Positions 44,706 to 53,689 of a stretch of DNA of 64,000 bases are shown piece by piece. The stretch's first letter is position 1. The number at the start of each line of letters is the position of its first letter. The stretch is from Anaerolineaceae bacterium UBA6073 (lineage in GTDB: Bacteria; Chloroflexota; Anaerolineae; Anaerolineales; Anaerolineaceae). The stretch lies in the NCBI GenBank assembly GCA_002436085.1, contig DIXT01000030.1, forward strand, positions 1 through 64,000. Reading direction: 5' to 3'. The position numbers and the translations under genes are program-made. Below the pieces are notes generated by a model that ran no database searches, was not told where the DNA came from, and saw nothing but the letters and a program-made list of their open reading frames with translations.

Positions 44706-44740
44706 ACCTGCCGGAGCAGGATAAATTCCGGCAGGTTTTA
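44706..44740 (+). terminator. Terminator of the small helical protein gene
   Basis: ACCTGCCGGA (44706-44715), 11-nt loop, TCCGGCAGGT (44727-44736), then TTTAATAATAAT. It lies 25 bp past the stop. Confidence 0.85.
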
Positions 44741-44891
44741 ATAATAATTGACACGCGCAAAGCATCTCATTTTCAAGGTTTTACTTAAAGCCCGGCGCAT
44801 GTCCAAATTTCATTCAAGCTTATTTCACCTGCCAAGGATTTTATGAAAAACCAGCTCAGGAGGGGTTTTACGGGCTGGTAAAATTACATCC

Positions 44892-47800
44892 ATGAGCAAC
44901 CGCAGTCTGATTATCCTCAGCCGGCTGGCGCCGCCCGCCCAGCGCTCCAACGTCCTCCCCCGGGAACGCGTCACCGCATTGCTGCGCGGCTCCCTTGAGT
45001 ACCCTGCCACGATTCTCCAGGCCGGCACGGGATACGGCAAAAGCACATCCTTGCTGACCTTCATTGAAAAGCTGGATTTTCCGGTGTTCTGGTTTTCTGT
45101 CTCCGCGGACGACCGCGACCCGACTTTGTTCCTGATGAACCTCTACACGGCCTTTAATCAGCACGGCTACAGCATGGGAGCGGAGGCGCTGCGCATCCTC
45201 AATACGCCCGATTCCGAGCCAACGGACGGGCTGATCGCGCTGGTGAATGCCATTGCCAACCAGATTCCTGAGCGCTGTCTGCTGGTGCTGGACGATGTGC
45301 AGTACGTGGATCAATCTCCGGCTATCCTGAACCTGTTGAACTGGTTCATTGACCACCTGCCGCGCTCCCTGCATGTGATTCTTTCGACCCGCCGGGCGCT
45401 GGATTTCCCGTCCATGCACCGCTGGCGCGCCAAGGGAACGGTGCTCGAGCTTGGCAAGCGCGATCTGACCTTTACCCCTGAAGAAGTGGAGACGCTGTTC
45501 CGCTCCCAATACCAACTGGAGCTGAACCGGGAAGAAGTGGAACAGCTTATCCAACGCACGGAGGGCTGGGTTATCGGCTTACAGATGGTCTGGCAGTCGC
45601 TCAAGAGGCAGCCGCAGGGAACTGTTCTGGAAATGCTTAAAGAGGAAAGCGAATCGCGCAAGAACCTGTTCGCTTACCTGGCGGAGGAGGTTCTGGAAAA
45701 CCAGCCGCCAGCGTACCAAAACTTCCTGCTCAGGACGTCAGTTCTTTCATTCCTGGACACAGAAACCTGCGATTTCCTGATGGACAGTCAGAACAGCATT
45801 GACATCCTGAGCGAACTTTACCGGTCAGGTTTGTTTCTGGAGCAGCTGCGTCCAGGAGTTTATCGCTACCACCACATGTTCCGGGAGTTTCTGGAAAGCC
45901 GCCTGAGCACAAACCAGGAGCTTGAGCGCGAGCTGCACCGTAAAATTGGCAGTTACTTCGCCGCGCATCAGTACTGGGAAAACGCCATCGGGCATTTGCT
46001 CAAAGTAGGCGATTATCCGCAGATTAATCTACTGCTGGAAAACGTCGGGAGGGATTTCATCCTCACCAATCGGCACGAGAGCGTGCGCTACTGGATTGAG
46101 CAGTTCCCGGAAACTCAGCGAGCGCAGTACCCGTACGTAAACTTCCTTTCCGGCGAAGTGAACCGGTACAACGGTTACTTCGATATTGCCCTGGAAGACT
46201 ACCGCACCGCCCAGCGCGGATACCAGCAAAGCGGCAATCAGTGGGGCGTCAGCCTGGCTTTGCGCGGGCAAGCGCAGGTCTACCTGGACACGATTCGGCC
46301 GATTAATGCCAACCAACTCCTGCACCGCGCACTCGCGCTCCTGGACCCGGCGGAAAACAGGCAGGAAATGGCACAACTGCTGACGCAGATGGCTGAGAAT
46401 CAAGTCAATCAAGGCGAGATGGAGCAGGCTGAACAGAGCTTGCAGCGTTCCAGGGAATTTGCGCGCAGTGACTCCGAGGAAAATGATTACATCCAGGCCC
46501 GGCTGTATTTACGCACCGGCCGCATCAAAGAGGGAATTCAGCTCCTGCAGAAATTGGAACCAGCCCCTGACCTTGAAAACACAATAAGCGCTCTGCAGAT
46601 GAGCCGTCCGCAGCGTTTCCACCGCGAAGCGTCCCTCCTGCTCTCATTATTCTATGCGTTCAATGGCGAGCTGGACAAATCTTTGCGCTACGCCCAGCGC
46701 GGAATTGAAATCGGGCAGCACTACCGCTCCGTTTTCGTGCGCAGCGTTGGATTTATGCGCCTTGGCCACGCGCTTCAGCTCAGCCGCGCCTTTGACGAAG
46801 ATGAAAGTGAGTACAGAAAGGTCAGCAACTTATACGAGGAATCAATGCGGGCTGTGGATATCGTCCGCATTCATGTGGAACCCTTGTGGGGATTGTGCCG
46901 CTTGCTCGGGTTTTCAGGCCGACTGGAAGAAGCCCGCAAGGTTGCAGAAGACGCGCTTTCCATTGCCAACAGCTCCGGGGATATCTGGATAGGGATGCTG
47001 GTGCGGCTCTCCCTGGGCGCCAGCCTGGCGTTATCAGGGCAGTATGAAGCTGCCAATCTTGAGCTTTCGATTGCGGAATCAATTGCTGCCCGCGCTGGGG
47101 ATGAGCTTTCACGTTCGGCTGCGCTGCTGTGGCTGGGGTACTGCGCGCTTCATCAGGGCTTCGAGAGTTCGCTGTGGCTCTACCTCGAACAAGGCCTGGC
47201 GCTGATCCATCAGCATCAATATCAATTTTTACTGACCAAACCGACCATGCTCGGCGGCGATAATCCGATGGTCTTTCTGCCGCTGCTGCTGCAGGCCCAG
47301 CGGCAGGGGATACAACCCGCACTTACGCAGCAAATCCTGGAAGAAATTGGCGCGACAAACCTGGAATACCACCCGGGCTACACCCTGCGCATCAAAACCT
47401 TTGGACAATTTGCCGTATGGCGCGGCACACAATTGCTGGACGCAACTGACTGGAAGCGCGAAAAAGCGCGCCAGCTCCTGCAGGTGCTGGTCGGCAATTT
47501 TGGCAAATGGATAAGCCGCGACCAGTTGACCCTGGTTCTTTGGCCAGACGCGGAACCAGCAACCGCTTCAAACAACCTGAAGGTGACCCTCAGTAGCCTG
47601 AACCAAGCGCTTGAACCGGACAGACCGGAGGGCGCAAAGCCGTTGTTTGTCTTAAGGCGCGGGAGCCAGTACATGCTGAACCCGAACGTGGGCATTATTA
47701 TCGACACGGAGCGTTTCGACCAACTCAGCCGGTCCTCCGACGTAAGCTCTCTGGAATCGGCAGCGCGCCTCTATCAAGGACGCTACTTTGAGAATGAAGC

Positions 47801-48116
47801 CGTCGAGGAGTTTTTTATCGCAGAAGGCCAGTATTACCACGAGCGTTATTTGCAGGTGATGGACCAGCTCATCCAAAGCGCGCTGAGCGCTGGGGAATGG
47901 GAAAAAGCGCTGAATTTCTCCAGAACACTGCTCAGCCGGGACCCGCTGTGGGAGCCTGCCTACCGCAGCATGATGCTGATTCACCACCGTATGGGCAATC
48001 CGGGCAGCGTGCTGCAGACCTTCCAGCAATGTCAGCAAGCGCTAAACCGGGAGATTGGCAGCGAGGTCTCGACCGAAACGCAGGCTTTGTTGAACGAACT
48101 TCTGGGACGCTCGTGA
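44892..48116 (+). CDS. MalT-like STAND ATPase / TPR regulator with C-terminal BTAD domain
   Basis: A 1074-residue signal-transducing regulator. The N-terminal ATPase has Walker A GTGYGKST (about 45-52) and Walker B CLLVLDDVQ. A winged-helix linker and arm domain follow, then TPR-like helical repeats from about 390 to 810 (for example LRGQAQVYLDT, LTQMAENQVNQGEMEQAEQS). The C-terminus (about 830-1070) is an OmpR-like wHTH plus a bacterial transcriptional activator domain: LRIKTFGQFAVWRGTQLL, WKREKARQLLQVLV, LWPDAEPATASNNLKVTLS. In SARP regulators the wHTH-BTAD is normally N-terminal, while MalT itself ends in a LuxR-type HTH. Target genes are unknown. The start at 44892 has only a weak RBS. 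Confidence 0.88.
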   Translation: MSNRSLIILSRLAPPAQRSNVLPRERVTALLRGSLEYPATILQAGTGYGKSTSLLTFIEKLDFPVFWFSVSADDRDPTLFLMNLYTAFNQHGYSMGAEALRILNTPDSEPTDGLIALVNAIANQIPERCLLVLDDVQYVDQSPAILNLLNWFIDHLPRSLHVILSTRRALDFPSMHRWRAKGTVLELGKRDLTFTPEEVETLFRSQYQLELNREEVEQLIQRTEGWVIGLQMVWQSLKRQPQGTVLEMLKEESESRKNLFAYLAEEVLENQPPAYQNFLLRTSVLSFLDTETCDFLMDSQNSIDILSELYRSGLFLEQLRPGVYRYHHMFREFLESRLSTNQELERELHRKIGSYFAAHQYWENAIGHLLKVGDYPQINLLLENVGRDFILTNRHESVRYWIEQFPETQRAQYPYVNFLSGEVNRYNGYFDIALEDYRTAQRGYQQSGNQWGVSLALRGQAQVYLDTIRPINANQLLHRALALLDPAENRQEMAQLLTQMAENQVNQGEMEQAEQSLQRSREFARSDSEENDYIQARLYLRTGRIKEGIQLLQKLEPAPDLENTISALQMSRPQRFHREASLLLSLFYAFNGELDKSLRYAQRGIEIGQHYRSVFVRSVGFMRLGHALQLSRAFDEDESEYRKVSNLYEESMRAVDIVRIHVEPLWGLCRLLGFSGRLEEARKVAEDALSIANSSGDIWIGMLVRLSLGASLALSGQYEAANLELSIAESIAARAGDELSRSAALLWLGYCALHQGFESSLWLYLEQGLALIHQHQYQFLLTKPTMLGGDNPMVFLPLLLQAQRQGIQPALTQQILEEIGATNLEYHPGYTLRIKTFGQFAVWRGTQLLDATDWKREKARQLLQVLVGNFGKWISRDQLTLVLWPDAEPATASNNLKVTLSSLNQALEPDRPEGAKPLFVLRRGSQYMLNPNVGIIIDTERFDQLSRSSDVSSLESAARLYQGRYFENEAVEEFFIAEGQYYHERYLQVMDQLIQSALSAGEWEKALNFSRTLLSRDPLWEPAYRSMMLIHHRMGNPGSVLQTFQQCQQALNREIGSEVSTETQALLNELLGRS

Positions 48117-48265
48117 AAATAGTGAACCCGAAGGCAGCACCATTCCGGTTATAAAATAGGGAAATATCTGAGCCTGCGCAAACCATCCAAGCGAGACAGT
48201 CCTGTCATTCTTAATGGATGATGAACTCCCGACCAAATCGCTGTCTTGAACGCAGCCATTTGAAC

Positions 48266-48339
48266 GTAGAGGCGAAACCTCCTTGACGAGAGCCGCTCAG
48301 GTGGTAAATAAATATCTATTGCGATGCTTCGCCCCTAAC
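48266..48339. repeat. MITE/REP-like inverted repeat, diverged copy 2
   Basis: Left arm GTAGAGGCGAAACCTCC (48266-48282) and right arm GCGATGCTTCGCCCCTAAC (48321-48339) resemble the perfect repeat at 40312-40383 in sequence and spacing. The arms now mismatch. The gap 48117-48497 otherwise holds no gene. Confidence 0.5.
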
Positions 48340-48399
48340 AGACGTTCGAAGGGCGTACTTCCTGATCTGGGGAGGTTGGAAGAATAGGATTGCCGATCT

Positions 48400-48446
48400 G
48401 TTATTGCGATACCTTGAAGGGTTACAAGCCAAAGCGAAGAGTCTTA
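48400..48446. repeat. Dispersed intergenic repeat, diverged copy 3
   Basis: Contains GTTATTGCGATACC and GGGTTACAAGCCAAAGCGAAG. It aligns with the units at 35290-35342 and 35410-35462 with several changes. Confidence 0.4.
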
Positions 48447-48497
48447 TGCTCTGCACATTTCGTGTCGTCTTGTGAAAATTGTCTTTGAAAAAAAGTC

Positions 48498-48527
48498 TTG
48501 ACGTTAAGCTGCCTGTTTCTGTATAAT
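48498..48527 (+). promoter_or_regulatory. Promoter of the pyrimidine operon
   Basis: TTGACG (48498-48503), 18-bp spacer, TATAAT (48522-48527). It lies 26 bp before the pyrC start. The short leader leaves no room for a PyrR-type attenuator. Confidence 0.7.
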
Positions 48528-48553
48528 GGATTAGTTTAATTACAGGCGGTCTG

Positions 48554-49591
48554 ATGATCTTACCGGGTTTGGTCGATGTGCATGTTCACCTGCGCAGTCC
48601 TGGCGGTGAGCAAAAAGAGGATTTCCGCACCGGCAGCGCGGCTGCGCTGGCTGGCGGTTTCACCACCCTCCTGGCCATGCCCAACACGCAGCCGCCTTTA
48701 GTCTCCTATGACATTTGGCGCGTCGCACAGACACAAGCAAATTTGCAAAGTCTGTGCGATGTTTTTTTATTCGCAGGCGCTTCAGCGGGGCACCTCGATC
48801 AACTCTCCCAGCTTTGCATGCACGCGCCGGCGCTCAAAATCTACCTGGACCAAACCTATGGACCGCTGCGGGTGCGCGGGCTAGCAGCGCTGGCGGGGGT
48901 GACGGAGGGCTGGAATAGCGACAAACCTATTTGTCTGCACGCGGAAGAGGAATCTGTGGCGGTCGGCGTCGCGCTGGCAGCAATGTATGGTAAACACATC
49001 CATTTTTGTCACGTTTCGCGCAAAGCAGAAATAGAACTGATTGCCCGCGCGAAAGAACGCGGCTTGCCGGTCACCTGTGAGGTGGCACCGCACCATCTGT
49101 TCCTGAACGAAGCCGACGCCCTCAGGCTGGGACCATACGGGGACATGCGCCCTACTCTGGCTTCCCCCAGCGACCAGGCAGCGCTGTGGGAACACATCAA
49201 CAGCACGATTGACTGCGTCGCCAGCGATCATGCCCCGCATACCCGCGCCGAAAAAGAGCGCCCGGAAGGCGCGCCCCCGGGCGTACCGGGGCTGGAATCC
49301 ACCCTACCCCTGATGCTGACGGCTGTGTCGCAAGGCCGCCTGAGCGCCGCCCGCCTGACAGAGCTGCTTGCCCTTAATCCCCGCCGAATCTTCAAACTGC
49401 CGGAGCAGCCCGAGACCTGGGTAGAAGTGGATCCGGAGGCTGAATTTGTATTCCCGGAGCGTCCGCTTTACACAAAATGCGGTTGGTCTCCTTTCGCAGG
49501 CATGCGCCTGCGAGGCAGAGTTACCCACGTTGTACTGCGCGGACAGGAAGTCGTCCGCGATGGAATTGTTTTAAATTACCAAAATCCTTAA
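48554..49591 (+). CDS. pyrC: Dihydroorotase, CAD-like type
   Basis: A 345-residue zinc amidohydrolase cyclising carbamoyl-aspartate to dihydroorotate. Metal ligands His10 and His12 are in GLVDVHVHLRSPGG. ALKIYLDQTYG supplies the candidate bridging lysine, and CLHAEEESV, HIHFCHVSRKAEIEL and CVASDHAPHT carry further ligands. Segments such as LPVTCEVAPHHLFL, GVPGLESTLPLMLTAVSQG and LALNPRRIF resemble the dihydroorotase domain of animal CAD more than ordinary bacterial PyrC. It lacks the usual N-terminal strand domain and begins directly at the barrel. First gene of the pyr operon. Confidence 0.9.
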   Translation: MILPGLVDVHVHLRSPGGEQKEDFRTGSAAALAGGFTTLLAMPNTQPPLVSYDIWRVAQTQANLQSLCDVFLFAGASAGHLDQLSQLCMHAPALKIYLDQTYGPLRVRGLAALAGVTEGWNSDKPICLHAEEESVAVGVALAAMYGKHIHFCHVSRKAEIELIARAKERGLPVTCEVAPHHLFLNEADALRLGPYGDMRPTLASPSDQAALWEHINSTIDCVASDHAPHTRAEKERPEGAPPGVPGLESTLPLMLTAVSQGRLSAARLTELLALNPRRIFKLPEQPETWVEVDPEAEFVFPERPLYTKCGWSPFAGMRLRGRVTHVVLRGQEVVRDGIVLNYQNP

Positions 49592-49615
49592 TTCTTCACT
49601 ATTGGAGCTGACAAC

Positions 49616-50611
49616 ATGATGACTGACAACCTCGAACCTCTTTTCAAGCTGGATAAATACCAACGCGAAGCAAAACACCAAAGCGTGTTTTACCAGCAAG
49701 ACATCCTCTCCGTGAACCAATTCACCAAGGATGATATGGACTATCTGTTCCACCGGACAGATGAAATGCTTGCCATGTGCCGCCGTTGGGGCACCGCGGA
49801 TCTGCTCAAGGATTACACCCTGGCTTGTGTGTTTTACGAACCCAGCACCCGCACCAGTTCCTCCTTTATCTCCGCGATGGTGCGCCTGGGCGGCAAGGTA
49901 ATTCCGATCACGGAAGGTATTCAATACTCTTCTGTGTCAAAAGGGGAATCCCTGATTGACAGCATGCTTACGCTCGAGCAGTACTGCGATGTGATCGTGC
50001 TGCGCCACCCCGAAATTGGCTCGTCCGCTACAGCCGCGAAATACGCGAAGGTTCCGATCATTAACGCGGGCGACGGCGCGGGGGAGCACCCCACCCAGGC
50101 GCTCCTGGACTTGTACACCATCAAGAGTGAGCTTGGCACTTTGGACGGGCTGAAAGTAGCCATGATTGGCGATTTGCGTAATGGCCGCACCGTCCACAGC
50201 CTGACGCGCCTGCTCTCGCAATACGACGTTTCACTGCGCTTTGTTTCACCGGATACCCTGCGCCTGCCTCTTGACCTGATGAATGACCTGATTGACAAGG
50301 GCGTAAAAGTCCGCGAGACCAACAAAGTCGCGGACGTTATTGAAAACGCGGATGTGCTTTACGTAACCCGCATCCAGAAAGAACGCTTTTCAGACCTGGC
50401 CCAGTACGAAGAAGTCAAAAACTACTTTGAAATTACCCCCGAGCTGATGGAACAGGCCAAGCAAAAGATGGTCGTGATGCACCCGCTGCCGCGCATCGGC
50501 GAAATTCACTATAAAGTTGACCGCGACCCGCGGGCGGCCTATTTCCGTCAGGTGCAAAACGGCCTCTACATCCGCATGGCGCTGCTGGCTGCCGTACTTG
50601 GTCAGGCGTAA
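49616..50611 (+). CDS. pyrB: Aspartate carbamoyltransferase catalytic subunit
   Basis: A 331-residue enzyme condensing carbamoyl phosphate with aspartate. Signature motifs are FYEPSTRTSSSF (carbamoyl-phosphate site), SVSKGESLIDSM, VIVLRHPEIGS, GDGAGEHPTQALLDLYT, IGDLRNGRTVHSL and VVMHPLPRIGEI. An N-terminal extension of about 25 residues precedes the usual start of the domain. No pyrI regulatory gene follows. It begins 24 bp after pyrC with GGAG upstream. Confidence 0.93.
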   Translation: MMTDNLEPLFKLDKYQREAKHQSVFYQQDILSVNQFTKDDMDYLFHRTDEMLAMCRRWGTADLLKDYTLACVFYEPSTRTSSSFISAMVRLGGKVIPITEGIQYSSVSKGESLIDSMLTLEQYCDVIVLRHPEIGSSATAAKYAKVPIINAGDGAGEHPTQALLDLYTIKSELGTLDGLKVAMIGDLRNGRTVHSLTRLLSQYDVSLRFVSPDTLRLPLDLMNDLIDKGVKVRETNKVADVIENADVLYVTRIQKERFSDLAQYEEVKNYFEITPELMEQAKQKMVVMHPLPRIGEIHYKVDRDPRAAYFRQVQNGLYIRMALLAAVLGQA

Positions 50612-50717
50612 CCTGACACATTAATGACATGGGCTGACGAAGCTTTGAGCAAGTGTCAGAGCGCAGACCGACTAGTTATTCCGCGATACAGATGCGTGTT
50701 TAGCCGTAGGAGGCAGA

Positions 50718-52112
50718 ATGAACTTCATTGAAAAATTGGAAGGCGCTGTCGAAAGGAACCGCAGCCTGCTTATCGTCGGATTAGACCCGCAGGAGGAATT
50801 CCTACCCGGGACCGGGGATATCTACACGCGCCTGACAGATTGGGGCAAAGCGATTGTTGAACAGACTAGCGACCAGGTATGCGGTTACAAGCCCAACATG
50901 GCCTTCTACGAACAATATGGACCCGCCGGCCTGCGCGCGCTTCAGGAAACCATCAGAGCTATTCCAGCGGACATCCCGGTTGTGCTGGATGCCAAGCGCG
51001 GAGACATCGGCTCCACCGCGCAAGCCTACGCCCGCGCCGCATACGAACAATTTCATGCAGACGCGGTGACTCTCAGCCCCTACCTTGGGCAGGACAGCAT
51101 CAAGCCTTTCCTCGCGGATCCGGAAAAATTTGCGTTCATCCTGTGCCAGACATCCAATCCCTCCGCGAAAGAAATACAAGGCCACGGCTCGCCGGCTCTG
51201 TATGAATACATTGCCCGCGTCAGTCAGAACTGGGGTTCTCCTGCTCAGGTTGGGCTGGTAATCGGCGCCACCCAACCCGAAGCGCTGCAGCGTGTGCGCG
51301 CGATTTGCCCGGATGCCTGGTTCCTTGCTCCGGGGGTCGGTGCGCAAGGCGCAGACCTGAAAACCGCGCTTACTGCCGGTCTGCGCGCGGATAAAAAAGG
51401 TATCCTTGTGCCTGTCTCCCGCGCTGTTATCGCGGCGGCCTCCCCGCGCAAAGCCGCCGAACAACTGCGCGCGCAAATTAATGCGGTCATCAGCGAAATT
51501 TCTCCGAGCCCGCTTGACCCATTCCGTGCGCTCGTGAACGGTTTGTTCTCTACCGGCTGCGTGAAATTTGGCAGCTTCACCCTGGCGTCTGGCAAACAAT
51601 CGCCGGTTTATCTCGACCTGCGCCGTCTCGTCTCTTACCCGGATGTGCTGGACCTGACAGTAGAAGCCTACATTGACCGAATGATTTCCCTTGAATATGA
51701 CTGTGTTGCCGGGGTGCCCTACGCTGCGCTGCCGATCGCCGCGATTGCTGCCTCCAGGCTTAAGCGCCCGATGGTTTATCCGCGCAAGGAAGCCAAGACG
51801 CACGGCACCTCACAGATGGTAGAAGGCGTCTTTCAACAGGGGCAGCGCGCGGTGCTTCTGGAAGATGTTATTACCAGCGGCGGCAGCATCCTGACAGCCG
51901 CGGAAACGCTGAGCGCTGCGGGTTTATCCGTGCGGGACGCGGTGGTGTTGGTGGACCGGGAGCAAGGCGGCGTGGACGCGCTCGCAAAGCAGGGAATAAA
52001 TGTGCACGCGGTGCTCAGCATGCGCCGGATCCTCGAACGCTTGCAAGCACAAGGCCTTATCGACCAGGGTACTTTGCTCGAAGTAAAACAATATCTTGAC
52101 GGAGCAGCATGA
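50718..52112 (+). CDS. pyrF: Bifunctional OMP decarboxylase - orotate phosphoribosyltransferase
   Basis: A 464-residue fusion catalysing the last two steps of UMP synthesis. Residues about 1-270 are a type-2 OMP decarboxylase with LLIVGLDPQEEF and the catalytic DAKRGDIGSTAQAYA, ending near SRAVIAAASPRKA. Residues about 280-464 are OPRT (PyrE) with VKFGSFTLASGKQSPVYLDL, YPRKEAKTHGT and the PRPP site VLLEDVITSGGS. The domain order ODC-OPRT is opposite to that of animal UMP synthase. It lies 106 bp after pyrB and overlaps pyrD by 4 bp. Confidence 0.93.
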   Translation: MNFIEKLEGAVERNRSLLIVGLDPQEEFLPGTGDIYTRLTDWGKAIVEQTSDQVCGYKPNMAFYEQYGPAGLRALQETIRAIPADIPVVLDAKRGDIGSTAQAYARAAYEQFHADAVTLSPYLGQDSIKPFLADPEKFAFILCQTSNPSAKEIQGHGSPALYEYIARVSQNWGSPAQVGLVIGATQPEALQRVRAICPDAWFLAPGVGAQGADLKTALTAGLRADKKGILVPVSRAVIAAASPRKAAEQLRAQINAVISEISPSPLDPFRALVNGLFSTGCVKFGSFTLASGKQSPVYLDLRRLVSYPDVLDLTVEAYIDRMISLEYDCVAGVPYAALPIAAIAASRLKRPMVYPRKEAKTHGTSQMVEGVFQQGQRAVLLEDVITSGGSILTAAETLSAAGLSVRDAVVLVDREQGGVDALAKQGINVHAVLSMRRILERLQAQGLIDQGTLLEVKQYLDGAA

Positions 52113-53041
52113 CTGAATACAAGCTATCCTGCAGCTTCCTGAGGCAGACCATGCACAACCCGCTGGTGCTGGCTTCCGGGATTCTGGGCACCAGTGCCAG
52201 CCTGCTGGAAAGAGCAGCCTTAGAAGGCGCGGGGGCGGTAACCACAAAAAGTTGCGGACCCGAACCCAGAGCGGGGCACCCCAACCCGGTTGCCCTGGCA
52301 TGGGACGGCGGGGTCATCAACGCGGTCGGCCTTACCAACCCCGGCGCGCACGAGGAAGTACCCTTGCTGCAGGCGGCCAAAAAACGGCTCGCAGCGCTGG
52401 GCGTGCCGCTTTTTGCCAGTATCTTCGCGCCCACGACGGAGCAATTTGCGGAGGTAGCCCGCATCATCGCCGAGGCTGACCCGGACCTGATTGAAGTCAA
52501 CATCTCATGCCCAAACGTCGCCAGTGAGTTTGGCACGCCCTTTTCAGCTACCGCCGAAAGCGCAGCCGCGGTCACCCGCGCGGTGCGGGCGGCAGTCAAC
52601 CTGCCTATCAGCGTCAAGCTGGCGCCCAACGTAGCCAATATTGGTCAGATCGCCAAAGCGGTCGCGGAGGAAGGCGCGGACGCCGTTACCGCGATTAATA
52701 CCATGCCAGCCATGCTGATTGACGCAGCGGCTGGAAAACCCATCTTGTATAACCGCAGCGGCGGACTTTCCGGACCCGCGCTAAAACCTATCGCGCTGCG
52801 CTGTGTGTACGAGATTGCCCGGTCCGTCACTCTGCCGATCATCGGCACCGGCGGTATTTCGACCGGGATGGATGCCGCGGAAATGCTCATGGCTGGCGCC
52901 AGCCTGGTAGGAATTGGCTCTGCCGTCTGGCAGGACGGGCCGGCAGCTTTTGCCCGGATTGGCTCAGAGCTGCTGGCATTCATGCAGACAGCTGGGTACG
53001 AATCTATCGAGTCGCTGCGCGGAAGGGCGATCACTCAGTAA
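52109..53041 (+). CDS. pyrD: Dihydroorotate dehydrogenase, class 1B catalytic subunit
   Basis: A 310-residue FMN enzyme oxidising dihydroorotate. Visible are NPLVLASGILGTSASLLE, AVTTKSCGPEPRAGHPNP, GLTNPG, the active-site Cys in IEVNISCPNV, NTMPAMLID, and the FMN-binding PIIGTGGISTGMDAAEMLMAGAS. Class 1B enzymes require the PyrK electron-transfer subunit, whose gene is displaced downstream by an AbiE module in this operon. The ATG overlaps the pyrFE stop by 4 bp. Confidence 0.93.
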   Translation: MTEYKLSCSFLRQTMHNPLVLASGILGTSASLLERAALEGAGAVTTKSCGPEPRAGHPNPVALAWDGGVINAVGLTNPGAHEEVPLLQAAKKRLAALGVPLFASIFAPTTEQFAEVARIIAEADPDLIEVNISCPNVASEFGTPFSATAESAAAVTRAVRAAVNLPISVKLAPNVANIGQIAKAVAEEGADAVTAINTMPAMLIDAAAGKPILYNRSGGLSGPALKPIALRCVYEIARSVTLPIIGTGGISTGMDAAEMLMAGASLVGIGSAVWQDGPAAFARIGSELLAFMQTAGYESIESLRGRAITQ

Positions 53042-53053
53042 TATTTCTTTTTA

Positions 53054-53080
53054 TGCTTACATTATGATATAATGTAAGCA
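53054..53080 (+). promoter_or_regulatory. AbiE promoter inside a 12-bp inverted repeat
   Basis: TGCTTACATTAT (53054-53065), 3 nt, ATAATGTAAGCA (53069-53080) is a perfect inverted repeat. A TATAAT -10 box (53068-53073) lies within it. This matches the known autorepression of abiE operons by the antitoxin binding inverted repeats at the promoter. Confidence 0.75.
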
Positions 53081-53095
53081 CATATGGAAATTACT

Positions 53096-53689
53096 ATGTC
53101 TTATAAACAGCAAATTATGAGCCTCCTGAACCAAAACAGCGCTTATATCACCGCAGCAGATTGTCGACGCCTCGGCATTCCTTCCGTCTACCTGACGCAG
53201 TTGGTGCGCGAGGGCACCCTTCAAAGAGTTGGCAGGGGTGTTTATGCTTCTGCTCAGGTTCTCGAAGATGAAGAATTTATCTTTCAGTCGAGAAACAAAC
53301 GCTGCATTTTTTCATATCACTCTGCCCTCAGTCTGCACGGCATGATTGACCGTCTGCCCGGTAGAATGGAAGTAACGGTCTATCGCGGCTACAATGCGCA
53401 TCGTATTCCAGAGCGTGTTCGCGTCCATTATGTCAATCAAGATATATATCCCCTGGGCATCACCCAGGTTCTGTCAATTTTTGGAAATCCAGTGGAGGTA
53501 TACAACCGCGAGAGAACTCTGTGCGACCTTATCAAAAACAGATCGGTCATTGAAGGCGAAGTTTTCTCACAAGCGCTGCGGAATTATGTCAGATACCCCG
53601 AGAAAAACCTGCCCAGACTGTTTGATTACGCTGCCAGGATGAAAATCCTTCGGCAAACCCAGGAATTAATCGAGGTTATGATTGAATAA
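53096..53689 (+). CDS. abiEi: AbiEi-family antitoxin / transcriptional repressor
   Basis: A 197-residue type IV toxin-antitoxin repressor. The N-terminal winged HTH (about 1-60) shows YITAADCRRLGIPSVYLTQL, VREGTLQRVGRGVYA, typical of the AbiEi antitoxin domain. The C-terminal part has IFSYHSALSLHGMIDRLPGR, a VTVYRGY segment and YNRERTLCDLIKNR. Start at 53096 is chosen because TATAAT at 53068-53073 leaves a short leader; ATG 53084 is possible. The gene overlaps the toxin gene by 8 bp. Composition is more A/T-rich than the pyr genes. Confidence 0.85.
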   Translation: MSYKQQIMSLLNQNSAYITAADCRRLGIPSVYLTQLVREGTLQRVGRGVYASAQVLEDEEFIFQSRNKRCIFSYHSALSLHGMIDRLPGRMEVTVYRGYNAHRIPERVRVHYVNQDIYPLGITQVLSIFGNPVEVYNRERTLCDLIKNRSVIEGEVFSQALRNYVRYPEKNLPRLFDYAARMKILRQTQELIEVMIE

